From: Ancylostoma caninum
Taxonomy: Eukaryota > Nematoda > Chromadorea > Rhabditida > Ancylostomatidae
Direction of reading: 5' to 3'
Assembly: GCA_037903475.1 (NCBI GenBank)
Contig: JBAJFG010000566.1
Span: 186,001 to 250,000 of the forward strand
DNA length: 64,000 bases
In this document: positions 1 through 12,685 of the stretch, piece after piece
Layout: each line of letters starts with the position of its first letter
How positions within the stretch are numbered: position 1 is the stretch's first letter
Made by a program: the position numbers and the translations under genes
Notes under the pieces: generated by a model
What the model was told of the DNA's origin: nothing
What the model saw: only the letters and a program-made list of their open reading frames with translations
Databases searched by the model: none

Positions 1-2
1 TA

Positions 3-2924
3 AATACGGATACGTTGCAGCTGAAGGAGGCAGTGGCGGAATTGCAACAACAGGCACGAATGGGAGTTGGAAGGACCACGGGTCAGAATGAAGGTAGGAC
101 CCAAGCATTTCATATTTTGGAACCGAATAAGGTATTGGAAGCACAAATGGATCCATTACAGGGCAGCAGCCACTTTTCGATTGGAAGGACATTGCAAGAG
201 GACTTGAGGGCGTGTTTGAGGCCGACGCCAGCAACGTCGCGCGTTCGGGAGGATGCAGGTACGGACGTTAGCTATCAGATTGCGACTTACCTAAGATCCC
301 TGGCATGTTCCGACCCGGGGGTTTTCAAAGGGGGTAAGAATGAAGACTTCGACGAATTCGTACGACGGTTCAAACGCAAGTACGAGGATGTGATAACGTG
401 TGAGGCTACTCTCATTGACGTAATGGGGGACGACCATTTAGGAGGGAGAGCTAAAAACATTTTCGCAACGTTACCAAGGTTCATAAAGGAGCAGGGTTTC
501 GAGGCAGTGACAGCGGAAATGGCCAAGTTGTTGTCATCTGACACAGTGGCCGGCAGGATGAGAGCGCTAACTGAGCTAAGGAACCTGCGGCTTCGGCCAA
601 ACCAAGACGTGGCCGATTTTTGCACAGTCCTGGAGAAGCTGGGAAGACAGGCGAACCCAGGGTGCACAATCGGGGACCGGTCCATGGAGTATGCTCAGAT
701 ACTCCTGGACAACCTGAGTCACTGGCCGGAGCATTTCCAGCTATTGGGAGCGCTCCATAAGGTGGAACCCAACAGAGCATATGAGGAGATTAAGGAACTG
801 GCGCTTAGCACTGAACAGTCAAAACTGATGTTTGGTGAGCAAAGGAAGCTAGTAGTGCCAACATGGAAGCGGAGAGCTTCACACTATTTTGAGCAAGGAA
901 GATTTGATAGGACGGAGGAACAGCCAAGAAGGTATGCGGGGGATCCGGCTAGAGTGGAAACACCTAGGCAAGTGGTGCAGCCACATCACAATAGAGCTAG
1001 AGGAATGGTAAACGATTCGCAAAGGATGAATAGCTCGGCTCAAGCACAGGTGAGGGATGCTACCAATGGTGCGCGAGGTGGTGATAACAGGAAGTGTTAC
1101 AACTGCGCTAAATATGGGCACATTGGGAGGGACTGCCCGAAGCGAGCTACACGGGTGAACCAAATTGAGTGTGATCAATCAGAACCCACGGATTCGACAA
1201 CCTTGTCTACAATTATAAGACAGGTACGCTCATTAGGACTTGTAGTAAGAGACAAGACCCACGATGACCTCGTCGGGGATCGAATGGTTGTGCCTCTCAG
1301 AACTCTGGGAGAAGAGCTCCCAGTTCTCATCGATACGGGATCAATGATAAGTATAGTCCCGATTGAAGTACTGGCGAGGGCGCAAGATAGGGGAGTTGAT
1401 GTGGATGCGTTGAAGTTGGTGGACAGGTCTGTTCTTAAGCCCGTCTTCGATGCGTCTAATAACGAAATGAAATTCTTGGGTGCTGTGTATTTACAAATTG
1501 AGTTGGAGGGAGGTAATAGAAGCACTGTGGCATTTTATATCTCACCTGGCAGAGAGAATGAACTGCTTATTGGAACAAACGCATTAGGAAGCTTAGGAGT
1601 GAGCGTTACTATTGCGAAGAGAGGAAATTGCAGCAGTGACCCATTCTCCCCGGAAGAGCAGAATAGAGGGGTTGTTGCAGTCGTAAGCAGAACAATCATA
1701 CCGCCCCATGAATCAGCTATAGTGGAAGTTGAGTGTAAGGGTGAGACGGAGAACGAGGTAGATCGGGTCATTTGGCCTGGGAAAGTAGGAATGGCGTCTG
1801 GAGTCTTCAAAGTGCTGCGTCAGCAAACCCGTGTGCCGGTATTCAACCACAGAGATGAACCAATGGTGTTGAAGCAAGGCGAGAATGTGGGGCACTGGGG
1901 AACCGATAAGTGGCATGAGAGTTGGAAGGAAATTGATCAACTGAGATGGGACAGTGAGGAAGTAACGATGACGGATAAAGGAAGGAGGGAGAAATTGCGT
2001 GAACTTATCGCTAAGAATTCAGAGTCGGGTACACTAGATAGTGAGATTTACAAGCTGCTCGATCAATACCCAGGGTCGTTTGCGGTATCCGATAAGGAAC
2101 TAACCCAAACAGATTTGGTAAAAATGACAATTGATACGGGAGATAGTGCTCCAATAAAGCTAAAAACCAGGCCAGTACCGTTAGGAGTTAGGCAGAAGTT
2201 GAAGGAATTGCTTCTAGATTTGTTGAACAGGAACATTATCGAGAAAAGTAATTCTGACTGGGCTTTTCCCATTGTGTTGGTTGAGAAAAAGGATGGTTCG
2301 ATACGACTTTGTGTAGATTATCGCGAGTTGAACAAAAGAATTAAACTGGATGCGTACCCGCTACCGAGCATAGAAGCGGTTCTGCAGAGCTTGGGGGAAA
2401 AACGATTTTTCTCCACATTAGATCTATGCAGTGGTTACTGGCAGATTCCGCTTGCTGAGAACGCAAAGGAAAAGTCAGCTTTTACTACCCCGGAGGGACT
2501 TTTCCAGTTTAGAGTGACCCCTTTTGGTCTAAGCACGAGTCCACCAGTATTTCAAAGACTGATGGCCACAGTTCTCGGTGATCTCCTGGGGAAAGAAGTA
2601 TTTTGTTATATTGACGATATTATGGTGTGCACAGAGACGAAAGAGCGCCATATTCAATTGCTAGGAGAAGTATTCTCACGTGTAGCGAATGCAGGATTGC
2701 GACTGAAGGCTCAGAAATGCTCTCTTCTTCGAAGGAAAGTATTGTTTTTGGGTCACGAAATCGACGGAGATGGAGTGCACATGGACCCGGAAAAGGTTAA
2801 ACCATCAAGGAATATCCAACCCCGCAAAACGCTAAGGATTTGCGTACATTCCTCGGCATGGCATCCTTTTACAGGAAGTTTTGTCTGGGGTTTTCAAAGC
2901 ATACGGCTTGTCTCTTTGCACTGA
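3..2924 (+). pseudogene. Retrotransposon Gag-protease-reverse transcriptase (frame-broken, 5' partial)
   Basis: This is the first part of the element's polyprotein, which would package element RNA, cut the polyprotein and copy RNA into cDNA. A CCHC zinc knuckle (CYNC-x4-H-x4-C) lies at about 1090-1146, an aspartic protease DTG motif at about 1330, and the RT palm at 2220-2760 with the YIDDI active-site motif at about 2608. The frame is open to the window edge, so no start codon is claimed. The RT/RNase H connection is lost near 2800, where the downstream domain continues in another frame; one missing base explains this. The last 40 or so codons before the stop at 2924 are out-of-frame tail. 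Family assignment is confident; the exact Gypsy clade is not known. Confidence 0.92.
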
Positions 2925-4555
2925 CGTCCCCAAAGTCGAAATGGACGTGGAGACAAGAACACAACGAGGCGATGGAGAAAATGAAGGACATGATTTGCTC
3001 CTCCCCTGTTTTAGCCCAGCCGGATGTAGAAAGCGCTAGAAATGGGAGCAAACCTTTTGTAATTTGTACAGACGCGTCTACATGTGGATTGGGTGCGGTC
3101 CTCTCGCAGGTGGGAGAAGATAAGCAACTTGATCCCATTTTCTTTGCGTCAAAGGGATTGAGCAAGGCCGAAAGAAGGTATCATGTGACGGATTTGGAAG
3201 CGCTAGCGGTAGTTCACGCAGTGAGAAGGTTCCACATGTTTATTTATGGGCTACCGACCATTGTGATGACCGACCACCAGCCGTTGACGGCGCTTTTCAA
3301 AAGGAGTAACGTGTCGACACGAGTCCTGCGGTGGTCGCTGGAACTGCAAAGGTATAACCTAGAAATTCAATATGTAAAAGGCAAAGCTAATGTGGTAGCG
3401 GACGCATTAAGCAGGGGAATTCCAACATCAATGTCTCCGGAATCGCTAGAGGGAGTAGATGAAGCTGTTGTGAACACAATAGTAGCACGGGAAGACACTA
3501 AGTGGATGAAAGAATTAAGGAAAGACATTCAATTGGGTGAGCTCGTCCGCCTGGTAGAGGAAGGGAAGGGAGACGAAAACGTACGGATACCTGGAGAGAA
3601 GCACCCACTGAGAGTTGAGGATTTTGTTATAGAAGATGGAGAGTTAAAGATGCATAGGGAAGATGGCAGCTTGGTTTTTGTGGTTCCTAAGTCATTTCGT
3701 TATGAAATTTTCCACGAAGCACATAGTGGGCTTTTCGCGGGTCATTTCAGCGCTCACAAGTTGGTGAATAGGCTGAGAAAAGAGGTATATTGGCCGGGGA
3801 TGGCTCAGGACATTCATAAATGGACGAATGAGTGTCAGAAATGTTTCGTCCATAACCCGAGAGGAGCGTTAACTCCACCCCTAAAACCTATCATAACGGC
3901 TAGACCATACGAGGTGATCGGAGTGGACGTCCTAGAATTAGGACCGACAAAGAGCGGGAACAGGTACGCCGTCACCGTTATAGATCACTTTTCAAAATTC
4001 GCTGCGGCTTACCCGGTTCCGGACAAATCGGCACAAACGATAGCTAAGGCTATTTTTGTGAGGTGGATCGCGGAAGGGTGTCGATGGCCAAAGAGTATAC
4101 TTTCGGACAGAGGTGGCGGGTTTGTGAACCAAGTTATGGAAGAAATCACTAAAATCACGAAAATATCCCATGTGACTACGAAGGGGTATAACCCACGTGA
4201 AAATGGGATTACGGAAAGGTTGAACGGTACGATTGTGGCCATGCTAAGGAGAACAACGGTAATTCCGACGGAATGGGATACTAGGTTGCCATTCTGTATG
4301 ATGGCGTATAACATGACGCCCCATAGCGCGACGGGGGAAAGCCCATACTTTGTACTGCACGGTATAGATCCGAGTTTCCCCTCCGAGGTCGTACAAAATG
4401 GAGGTGTATCGTGGTATTCCATGGATAAGGCCCTTGACGATTACAAGGCGGAAATACTCCAAGCCGTAGCCGAAACGCACGAAAGGATTAAGGAGTACAA
4501 TGATAGGATAAGGGAAAGCATGAAGAAAAGCTATGATGCTAGGCATGGGGTGTAG
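2808..4555 (+). pseudogene. Retrotransposon RNase H-integrase (second frame segment)
   Basis: This continues the polyprotein in the shifted frame. The end of the RT (LRTFLGMASFYRKF) is at about 2840-2882 and RNase H follows, with its first catalytic Asp in FVICTDAS at about 3055 and a DLEAL motif at about 3190. The integrase zinc-binding HHCC module is at about 3714-3845. The catalytic core then has Asp residues in VIGVDVLE (about 3915) and LSDRGG (about 4100), and the Glu in ENGITERLN (about 4200), so D,D,E are all present. A TAG at 4553-4555 interrupts the frame just before the integrase C-terminal region, which continues downstream in the same frame. It is not known whether the stop is suppressed or a decay mutation; together with the upstream frameshift, decay is more likely. 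Confidence 0.92.
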
Positions 4556-5929
4556 AAAAAGACGTTCCCGAAGGTAGGAGATCGCGTGTACGTTTTGTCA
4601 CCCAGCGAGAAGGCCAGGAATACACACCCTAAGCTGGTAAACGAATGGTCGGGTCCTTACCGGGTAATAGAAGTTAGCGATAATTCGGCCTTAATTACTC
4701 GGATAGGTGAAAACAACGACCCAGTAAGGATTCAATTTGATCAACTGAGAATTGTCCCTAAGTCGATAGGGGACGAGAGGATAGATACAGAACATGCCAG
4801 AGGTCGTAGGGGCAGAAAACCAAAGAAAAAAGTGAATAAAATGTATGTGAACAATTTCAGAGGTGTGAGACTGTCCAGCGCGGAAGAAAAAGGACACCTC
4901 CAGTATCAGTGCTTGGATGACTGTTTTGCTGGGACGACCCTAGGAGATATAAAAGGAGTGGATTTTCCGGGCGCGTACGCTAGGCAGCCATTTTCCGATG
5001 TATGGACGGCCTGGAGAACGACAAGCATATTCATTCAGACCGATTTAAGCACTGCCAGGATGATAAAACTGCACAAGGAGCGAGCCGTTTGCCTGGACGC
5101 CGAAGCTCTTTTCAGGATTTTGATGCTTTGCTATGAAGTGTGCACCGAGTGGACCGAATTCATCTGCACGACGAACGAAATCGAGAAGCATTCACCCATT
5201 GAGAATAACTGCGTTGAGGATTTTTATCGTATTGCGTTTGCAAGGGCGAAGGAAGAAATAGCAGAAGAAGCCAAGAAGGATAGGGTACCCAAGGTGGGGC
5301 CTATTGGATTTGCTGCACCGGATTCCGCACACTTGTTGGAGAAAGATGGGCCACGTGATGGGCTGCACACAAGAGTTGTGACGTCGTTTGAGAAGTTGCA
5401 AGAGGTACTCCAGGACTGGGTTTCTCTTGGTACATGGATTGTGGTGTACCCACTGGAAGCAAAGGGAGACAGAATCGTTATCGAGGATGTGATTAAATTG
5501 ATGAAACAACATTTGGAAGCTGGCGGTCGCCTCATTGTTGCTTGGACACCAATAACGGAGATGAAGAGAGACAAGTGGATCGCCATGCACCAGCTTTGGA
5601 TGACTGTAGATACTATTGTTAAGAAATTTGCAAATTCAGATCAACTGGTGCTTACAGCATGTAGTAAATTGATTGATGGCCGTGTCTTTAGTGAGGTCGG
5701 TAGTCCGGAGACCTCATTTCAGTACTATTTTACTTATCCAAGAGTTGCGGCGGCGAAGCACCTTTATGAGGTGATCAGAAAAAGGGCCCCAAAAATTTGC
5801 TTGCCGCAGATCAGGCAAGAACGGTCGACGAGGACGTCAACCTTGAAGAGGGGGGGGGGCATGTCCGCCCACGATGTTGACCATCTTGATCAACCGGGGC
5901 GACCTCCCCTCAAGCGGTTGGCGCCCTGA
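4556..5929 (+). pseudogene. Retrotransposon integrase C-terminal (GPY/F) region plus about 370-aa extension of unknown function
   Basis: The same frame as the integrase resumes after the TAG; the first ATG is at 4586. A GPY/F-type module (WSGPYRVIEVSDNSALI) lies at about 4648-4698 and is typical of Gypsy integrases. After a basic segment (RGRRGRKPKKK) the frame stays open for about 370 more residues, which I do not recognise. A stretch near 5505-5550 (EAGGRLIVAWTPI) has the look of a Rossmann-like beta strand and loop, but no catalytic motif can be named. The frame runs through the polypurine tract and ends inside the LTR at a TGA (5927-5929). The extension is too long for a spacer and keeps coding character, so it is probably a real element-encoded domain. 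Confidence 0.8.
5845..5860 (+). promoter_or_regulatory. Polypurine tract (plus-strand priming site) of the retrotransposon
   Basis: GAAGAG followed by a run of G lies directly before the TG that begins the LTR. This is the expected place and composition for the second-strand primer of an LTR element. Confidence 0.75.
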
Positions 5930-6365
5930 GGCGGGAACACAAGAACGAGCGGGAAAAGGAAGCATATGTAAGAGAACCGTGGGGGAGCAAGAGAGCTCTT
6001 TTTCTTGGTTTTCCGAGATTCCAGTCCGCCTGTGTGGCACCTTCTTTTCGAGGCCTTAGTGGCCACGTCTAGTGAGTCGACGCCTTAGTGGCTTTTCTAT
6101 TGGTTTCCGCGTCTTCAGGAAATTCTTTTGCTTCACAACCTCATCCACGTCTCCACCGCCGCGTCTCCACGTTCATCCTTGCTTTTTCGGTTTGCAATCT
6201 ACTGATATCCTTTGTGTCATTCCGTTTGTTTGAAATAAACTATTGTTCACTTTGTGTGTCTTCTTGTAGACTACCGTTGCGACGGACTATTACTGGTTAG
6301 CCTTATTTTCGTTTAATTACTTCGAACTCGGCGCCTAAGGAGCCTAGTGCTCTCACACTTACACA
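5862..6365 (+). repeat. 3' LTR (right end tentative)
   Basis: It begins TGTCCGCCC right after the polypurine tract and can be read as TGT...ACA with the end at 6363 or 6365. An AATAAA poly(A) signal is at 6234-6239. The matching 5' LTR is not in the window, so the right boundary rests only on the terminal ACA and is tentative. The last codons of the polyprotein overlap its first 68 bases. Confidence 0.6.
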
Positions 6366-6533
6366 TTAATTTTACTGACGTTTTTTGCAAGGTTTGCACG
6401 GGATTTGATGAAAACATGTTCGATGAGGTTTTCCAGTTCGCAAAACACAAATATATCAACTGTTTAGTATGAAATTGTTAACTTTTGATCATAGACTTTT
6501 TCTAATTTAACTTGAACTCAGTGGAAACGTGCC

Positions 6534-6685
6534 TACCAGGGCTGGGATTCATGATACGATAACCCAGGCTAGCAAACCTACTTTTGTTGTCTGCTTCTCT
6601 CAGCACTATGTAGTCAATACGATAACCAATCACTCTAGCCATCGTTGGTTTGCTTGGTTATCGTTTCACGAATCCCAGCCCAGGT
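6534..6685. mobile_element. Foldback (MITE-like) element, about 150 bp
   Basis: The left end reads CAGGGCTGGGATTCATGATA and the right end is its near reverse complement (CACGAATCCCAGCCCAGG). The arms stay complementary for about 45 bases, including the GATAACC and GCAAACC segments. A weaker relative may lie at 18048-18204, where the CTGGGATTCGTGAAACGCTA end is present. No coding capacity. Confidence 0.7.
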
Positions 6686-9600
6686 TTCCTCAAGCGGCTG
6701 AACACCAATTTGTTATTCATTCAGCTCGAAAGTGCCGATTTTATTATACTTTTTCGCTCACGAAAGGGTGAGAGAATGCCCAGCGACGTTCTCGATCACG
6801 CTGAGCATGAATAGTGGAATAATTGATGGTTACAAAACAATCAAGCGAAGCTAGTATAAAATGAGCTTTTAAAATCTTTTCCATATTCAAGAACGTCATC
6901 GCCACCCCAAACCATTCTTCTCACAGTAAAACAGGGCTCCACCTTACTGTTAGGCGGAACATTTCTCTTTCTTCCTTTCTTTCTTACTTTCTCTCTCTCT
7001 TTCTTTCTTTTCCTTGGGTGGTTAGTCACGTTACCCAGCACACAACCAAGTGGATTTTTAAGTATTCCTTGCCTCCTAGCTGCAATGAATCTCTTATACC
7101 AACAGCTAAAAAGAGCAGGATTTGTTACACAGGTTCATTAATATAATGCTACGAGACAACTAGGAGGAATTATGGATTCTCAGATGAAAATTGACAAAAT
7201 TTGTGCACAATCCTGATGTATTATACAAAAATAAAATTACCAGATAATAGTGTGGAATACAGGGTGGCCCATGATTAAGATGACACCATGCAAGCATCCG
7301 CTTTTCCAATTTGTTCTATGTACATACAGGGCTATCAAAAAGTTTCCGGCCTGGACCACTTGCAGATTAGCTACCGCAGTGAAATTTTAAAGGAAATAAA
7401 TACACATTCCTAGAAGACCAAAACACTCTTCAACTTGTTTTATAAGACTTACCCAATTCTATGAGAATTTTTATCACCCGAATGTAAACATCGAACGTAG
7501 ACTTTTCGGATTTTCTTACGGATTCCAGTAGCTGGTTCCTAGACCACATCCATAATCTGGCTGAATTAGCGAAATGCGATCGCATTATCATGAAGCAATA
7601 TAATTTTGTGAAAAGGGATATCTCATTGAAGGGCTTGAATTCCGTGGTTGAATTTCTGCAGTCATGTTTCTTGGTTCGTTTCCGAAGAGGGTGGAACAAA
7701 GTAGCGCTGTAATAATCCACTTCGTTGGGGTTTACGTGCAGGTGGTTAGGTGACACAATCTTTTCTCTATTGCATAGAACTTTGTGCAAGAAGACATTTT
7801 CACCCCTGGTTCCTTGTTTGTTCGCACTGCTTTCAGAGATCTGCCCGTCCTGACCCGTTGACGACCGAGTTTCCTACTGATTCTTACCCACTACTACTGC
7901 GAAGCTTGTTTTTTGGAACGATAGGTTTTGGCACGCTGCGTTTTCAATTGGCTGACTCAAAAAATCGGCTTAAGTCGTGATTTCAATACGTGAAGAGTTG
8001 GGGACAAATTCTAATAGAACTGGAACTGGAAGGTGCAGTACAATCTGCGCGGAGCGTAAAAATGTGTGAAGGTTTCGGTAATGCCCCCAGGAAATCTCAG
8101 ATTTCAACCTCTTTGATCGTTCGGCTTTCTCACCTTCCGAGGCAATGGGTTCATCAAAACTTTATAGAGATGTAAGTCCGTTGATTATCTCCTCATAGCT
8201 GTTGAAAGGAAGTTCATTCGAGTAGGAATGAGTCTGTCGATATCGGTGGATTGCCACCGCCAACGAAATTTTCGAAACTGCTAGCGTTGATGCAGCAGCA
8301 GATGGCTGATATTTCCGAACTCAATATTTGCTCTTGTTTATAGTTCAATAGAGAACAAAAATATCATGTAGGGCATCCAGAAGAAGTTGAAATGGGTCTT
8401 AAATGAGTTTGTTCTTGTCACCATAATTGTGGGCTCCCCTGTATTACAGAAAATTACTAGCAATAAAGTGAAATGAAATAAGGACAAAGCAACTGGATTA
8501 TCAAAAAAAAAAGTTGTCGCTATACCGAATTGAGCTCAGGAAGCTTATCCTCTAAACAAATTCTAGTCGTTCTTCGACTATTTTGAAGGTTCATAATCAA
8601 GTTCATAGACTTCTTGAGGACACCGGTAAGCCCCGCCATAGACATCCCTACGTGCCTGCTGTGATATTTTAGATCCCTAGTGTTCCTGAACGTTCGTCCT
8701 GCTACAACGCGCTAATCCCTGCTTTTCTCAGATTTCTATTCGGTTCCAGTTTCTGGTTGTTCTTTCTGGTTCATGGGGATAAACTTCTGGATGGACCGGA
8801 AAATTGACAGAAGCAACAACGGTTGTCTGACCGACGTTGATGACGATGATTCAGCGGTTGGTCGACAGCTTTTTGTTCGTCACCCATCAGCTCTGATGCA
8901 TGACGTACACAGAGACGTACAGCAAACACTTCGCAAGCGATCGCAGAGCAGCGGTTCTGACTCAGTTCTGACGTACTGTGACGGAATGCTGACGCTACAC
9001 ACATGTCCAGTAATTCGGCCAATTCTACACATCCCCCTGGTTCTTCAGAATACGTGTGACGATGACGTCGGCGCCGTGACGTTCATCAATTGGAACAATA
9101 TTGCGGTCTGCTCGCCACGCGCGATCAATCAGCGAGAAGGCCGCTCTGAATTGAACGCTGCGAAAAAAATGGGGACATCGAATTCGATTCGAACCTGTCC
9201 ATCAAATCTTCCACTTGCAAGCAATGAAAATCGCTCTAATGCCTGATAAGACTTAGTGTCGGAGAATTAAGAGCATAATCCGATAAGAAGTGCCTTAGCG
9301 CAGCAGATGTGCGCTGCTTGTTTAATTTTCCAGTGACATGGAGAATTCGATACTATTTCGTAGGAATTATCAGGGTGACGAGGCAGTCAAACTCGTTTAA
9401 GGTTTTTCCTGGCACGACAGGTTCCCAGTGTTCGATCACAGAGACTTGTTCCAATTTGCAAATTCGAAAAAAGGGCCCCAAGTATTGCATAATTGTCTTG
9501 GATTGCCGCAGTTCACTAGAATACCTTGTTTTCCAGTGCACCGGTGTCTGGTTTCCTCAGCAGCGAACTCGGAGGATGTCTCTGAAACTGCAAGGCTTTT

Positions 9601-12003
9601 CGGAATCGTCGCAAAATGTAATAAATACTATATATCAAAAATATTTTCTGACAGTATCCAAATAAATCGGGGGTCAGTTGCCTACAGCGATTTGTAACCA
9701 GCGGTGAATAGTCTGCATACAAATAGGGAACTCTAAGTGTCGGCGACACGCGGCTCAGCACAGTTTACCGCAGCGCGAGCCAGAGTGCCGCGCCGCAGTG
9801 GAGTGTGCAGCCATGAGCGAACACTGAAACGAATTACAGTTATAAAAATGAAATGGAAAAGGAATCTAGTGCCATTTGAAACAGCTGTTTGGAACAGTCT
9901 CATACCTCATGTGCCAGGAATTCACTATAACACCCGAATAATTGGAAAAGGTTAAGCCTCGCAGTCCTTGCAAACTTTCTCGTTAAACTGTTCTGTTCTC
10001 TTTTTCTCTGTTTCTCTCCCTCTCTGTCCCTCTCCCACTGTCTCTCTCTCTCGTTTGAATATTCGATTTTTCGATTCTCTAGCAAGTCGTGAACATCCGA
10101 ATCATATTTGTCCTCACCTATGCTATCGCACTTGCGCTAGCCGTAGTCACCACAACTCGTGAAAACATCCTCGTGAAAACATCCGTCTCTATCAGAGTGT
10201 TATTGAAGGCATATCCTCAAATTTGTGGAAGACCTCGGACACATGCTCACAGGGAATGTGCATTGGCCTGGAAAGTATTGGCCTATCTGTTTCATCCGCG
10301 TGTTTCCTCCCGTTTGTGATCCTGCAAATATCAATCACGACAATTTTTTTGCGAGTATCATTGTTCGCTAAGTGTAGTACAGCGAACATTCCAATGGGTC
10401 AGCCCAATGTATCAATTTAGGCTAACGTAATTCATCGAATCATTTGAAAAAGGAATGTCTACGCTTTGTCTAGAAGGGAGTGATTTTGTGACCTACATAC
10501 AAGTACTCGTTGGAAAATTTTCAGTATCCAAGTCCGGTCGTCTTTGAACCTCGGCGGAGCCGCCGAAACGTTGGCCAATAAAGGGTTCACTAACAACCTC
10601 GTGTTCGGCTACAAAACTATATTTTATACTGAATTTTCAGTATATCCTATGACTTGGTCTTAGCATAGCTGATGTAACCCTTCATTTCCCGAACACCCGC
10701 GGATGTGATCATTTCAAGGGATAGCTTCCCATAAGGGCTAAAAATTCGTGCCTTACGAAGTGCCGATCGGTTGTTCAGTGCAGTCGAACTCAAACTGTAC
10801 TATTCCCCACTGGCAGCTGACCAGGAACGTCATCCGGCCCCACCACACTGTTCGCCGAACGGTTATCGCCCAAAAACATCTACGCTCATCAGTGCTGACC
10901 ATTCGCTGCCACCGCCACCAATGGCCGAGTTCCTGTGGCGTTTTTCGCCGAGTTTCTTGTCCTCGAATTACCCGTCCGTTGAATTACCTGTCTTCTGCGA
11001 TGCGTTTTTTCGACGGCTACATTGACATACATTCGAGAACACACAGTGTACGAAGGATTGATGCTCAACTGCTTCGCAACAGACACAGTCATTTATCTAT
11101 TTCCGATTGAGGGAGGACGTGACCCGTGTGCAGAAATGCGAAATTCTGTAATCAGCAAGATTTCGTCTCCTTTGGTGAACTATTTTCTGGCTTGCCTGAT
11201 AGAAGCGTCTCTGAAGATATTACTACAGCCCTAGGGCGACCCCCACACAATCTTCTCGCCAAAAAAAATTACAAAAAAATTGGAACGAAGCTATTCCGCG
11301 GTTCAGTGTGTCCCGGAAACCACAAAACTCACTGAACAAACAGGATTCCAACTCTCGAAAATTTATTAAACAATGGAGAAAAAATGGTTTATGGCTATCG
11401 AAACGGAAAATGGAGCAGTGTCACTGAGTAGGTGTGACCAACATGCGTGAATGTAGAACTTGACTGATAGAACGCAGTGAAATCATGCCAATATTACCAG
11501 TTGAACATCTTTTTTTGATAGAAGCTAGCCAAGCCACTGGTGGCATGGTGCGAGCGGATGGGTCCGAATCACTGACGTCTTCGTATAAGATGTGCGCGAA
11601 ACGGAAACTAGACGCAGTGCCTTCAATATTTCTCTCTCCTTCTCGGTCTTTTTTGTTTTGTGGTTTTATTTTTGTTACTGACATCAATGCAGTATCTTCT
11701 CATAGGACTCGAGAAGAATTAATTAATAGGAGCAGAAAAAACGCATAATCTCTGATTTTAGCTAAATTAACAATACGGTGATTTTTTTACATTCTCAGTT
11801 AGATTTAGATTTTTTTAAAACTTTTTTTTCTGTCTGCGACAAAATCCTTGTTTGTGGCAACTCTTCGAAATGGAAACGTTGTTGTAATCTCTATAAAAAT
11901 ATACTACTGTACTCATTCTGGTGAAAAAGTTTAGGTTGAAGCCGCGGGAAAATCTGGAAATGAAATAGCCCACGTAACTACAAGTTTTAATCTTGCTGCA
12001 AAA

Positions 12004-12122
12004 CTTTATTGATTGATTGATTGATTCATTCATTCATCCATTCATCCGATCATTCAGTCGTTCACCAATCAATTCAATAATTCATTTGATCATTCATCCA
12101 TTAATTCATTTATTCATTCATC
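12004..12122. repeat. Degenerate TTGA/ATTCATTC microsatellite
   Basis: About 120 bases of imperfect 4-bp repeats, first TTGA then ATTC/ATCC. The open frame through it (12017-12412) is a by-product of the repeat. Confidence 0.85.
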
Positions 12123-12434
12123 AGGATGCTGTTCACTTTCATCGAATGTTAACGCCACAAATTTCCAAGAAAATGCAACAAAAACGCTTTTTAAGCTTTT
12201 GGCTCGCCCTAATACCTGCCCGGATTACCCAGACTAACTCGCAGAACGATGGCCAGTGTAATCAAAGAAGGACCACCAGGCAGCTAGAATGGCCGCAGCA
12301 GAAAGCTGACCGTTGCACTATCCTTTTTGTTGCGATTCTACTGCAATCCAATCATTTCTGGTGGTCATTTTGTATGTTTGTCCGAATGAACTGCTTTCCG
12401 GAGTGTATGTAGAATCCTCACCGTACGTTCAGAT

Positions 12435-12685
12435 AAGGGCAATTTATACTGGGTGCGTGCGACTGACGCGCGTGCGCCTATATGATGAAGAATAGGGCCC
12501 AGTCGCATAGCAGTCGCATCGCAGTCGCAGCTTAGACGCACGCGTTTACGGCCTCGCGACGGCCGCGCGTTCTTTTCATTGAGGATGTGCATGCCGCGTT
12601 GACCGGTCTTCATGGAAAATACCTTGCAAATGGATGCGTGCGACAGATGCGCGACTGACGCACGCAGCTAGTGTAAATTACCCTA
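12435..12685. mobile_element. Foldback element, family with TGCGTGCGACTGACGC arms
   Basis: The left end AGGGCAATTTATACTGGGTG and the right end (reverse complement AGGGTAATTTACACTAGCTG) are inverted repeats, followed on both sides by GTGCG/TGACGC-rich arms. About 100 bases of its right half recur in the opposite orientation at 21403-21500, so it is a dispersed repeat and not a local palindrome. Confidence 0.75.

Larger units (their letters stand above)
1..6365 (+). mobile_element. Ty3/Gypsy LTR retrotransposon, decayed, 5' side outside window
   Basis: The domain order Gag zinc knuckle, protease, reverse transcriptase, RNase H, integrase is the Ty3/Gypsy order. The reading frame is already open at the window edge, so the 5' LTR, primer-binding site and Gag start lie upstream. 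The polyprotein is broken twice: a frame change near 2800 and an in-frame stop at 4553-4555. A purine tract and a TG-starting 3' LTR follow. No target-site duplication can be checked without the left end. The two breaks suggest an inactive copy, although only one allele or assembly is seen. Confidence 0.93.

Noticed and set aside
8773..9246. 157-codon ORF
   Set aside because: No recognisable domain, overlapping ORF on the other strand, no splice-site context; not enough to call a gene.
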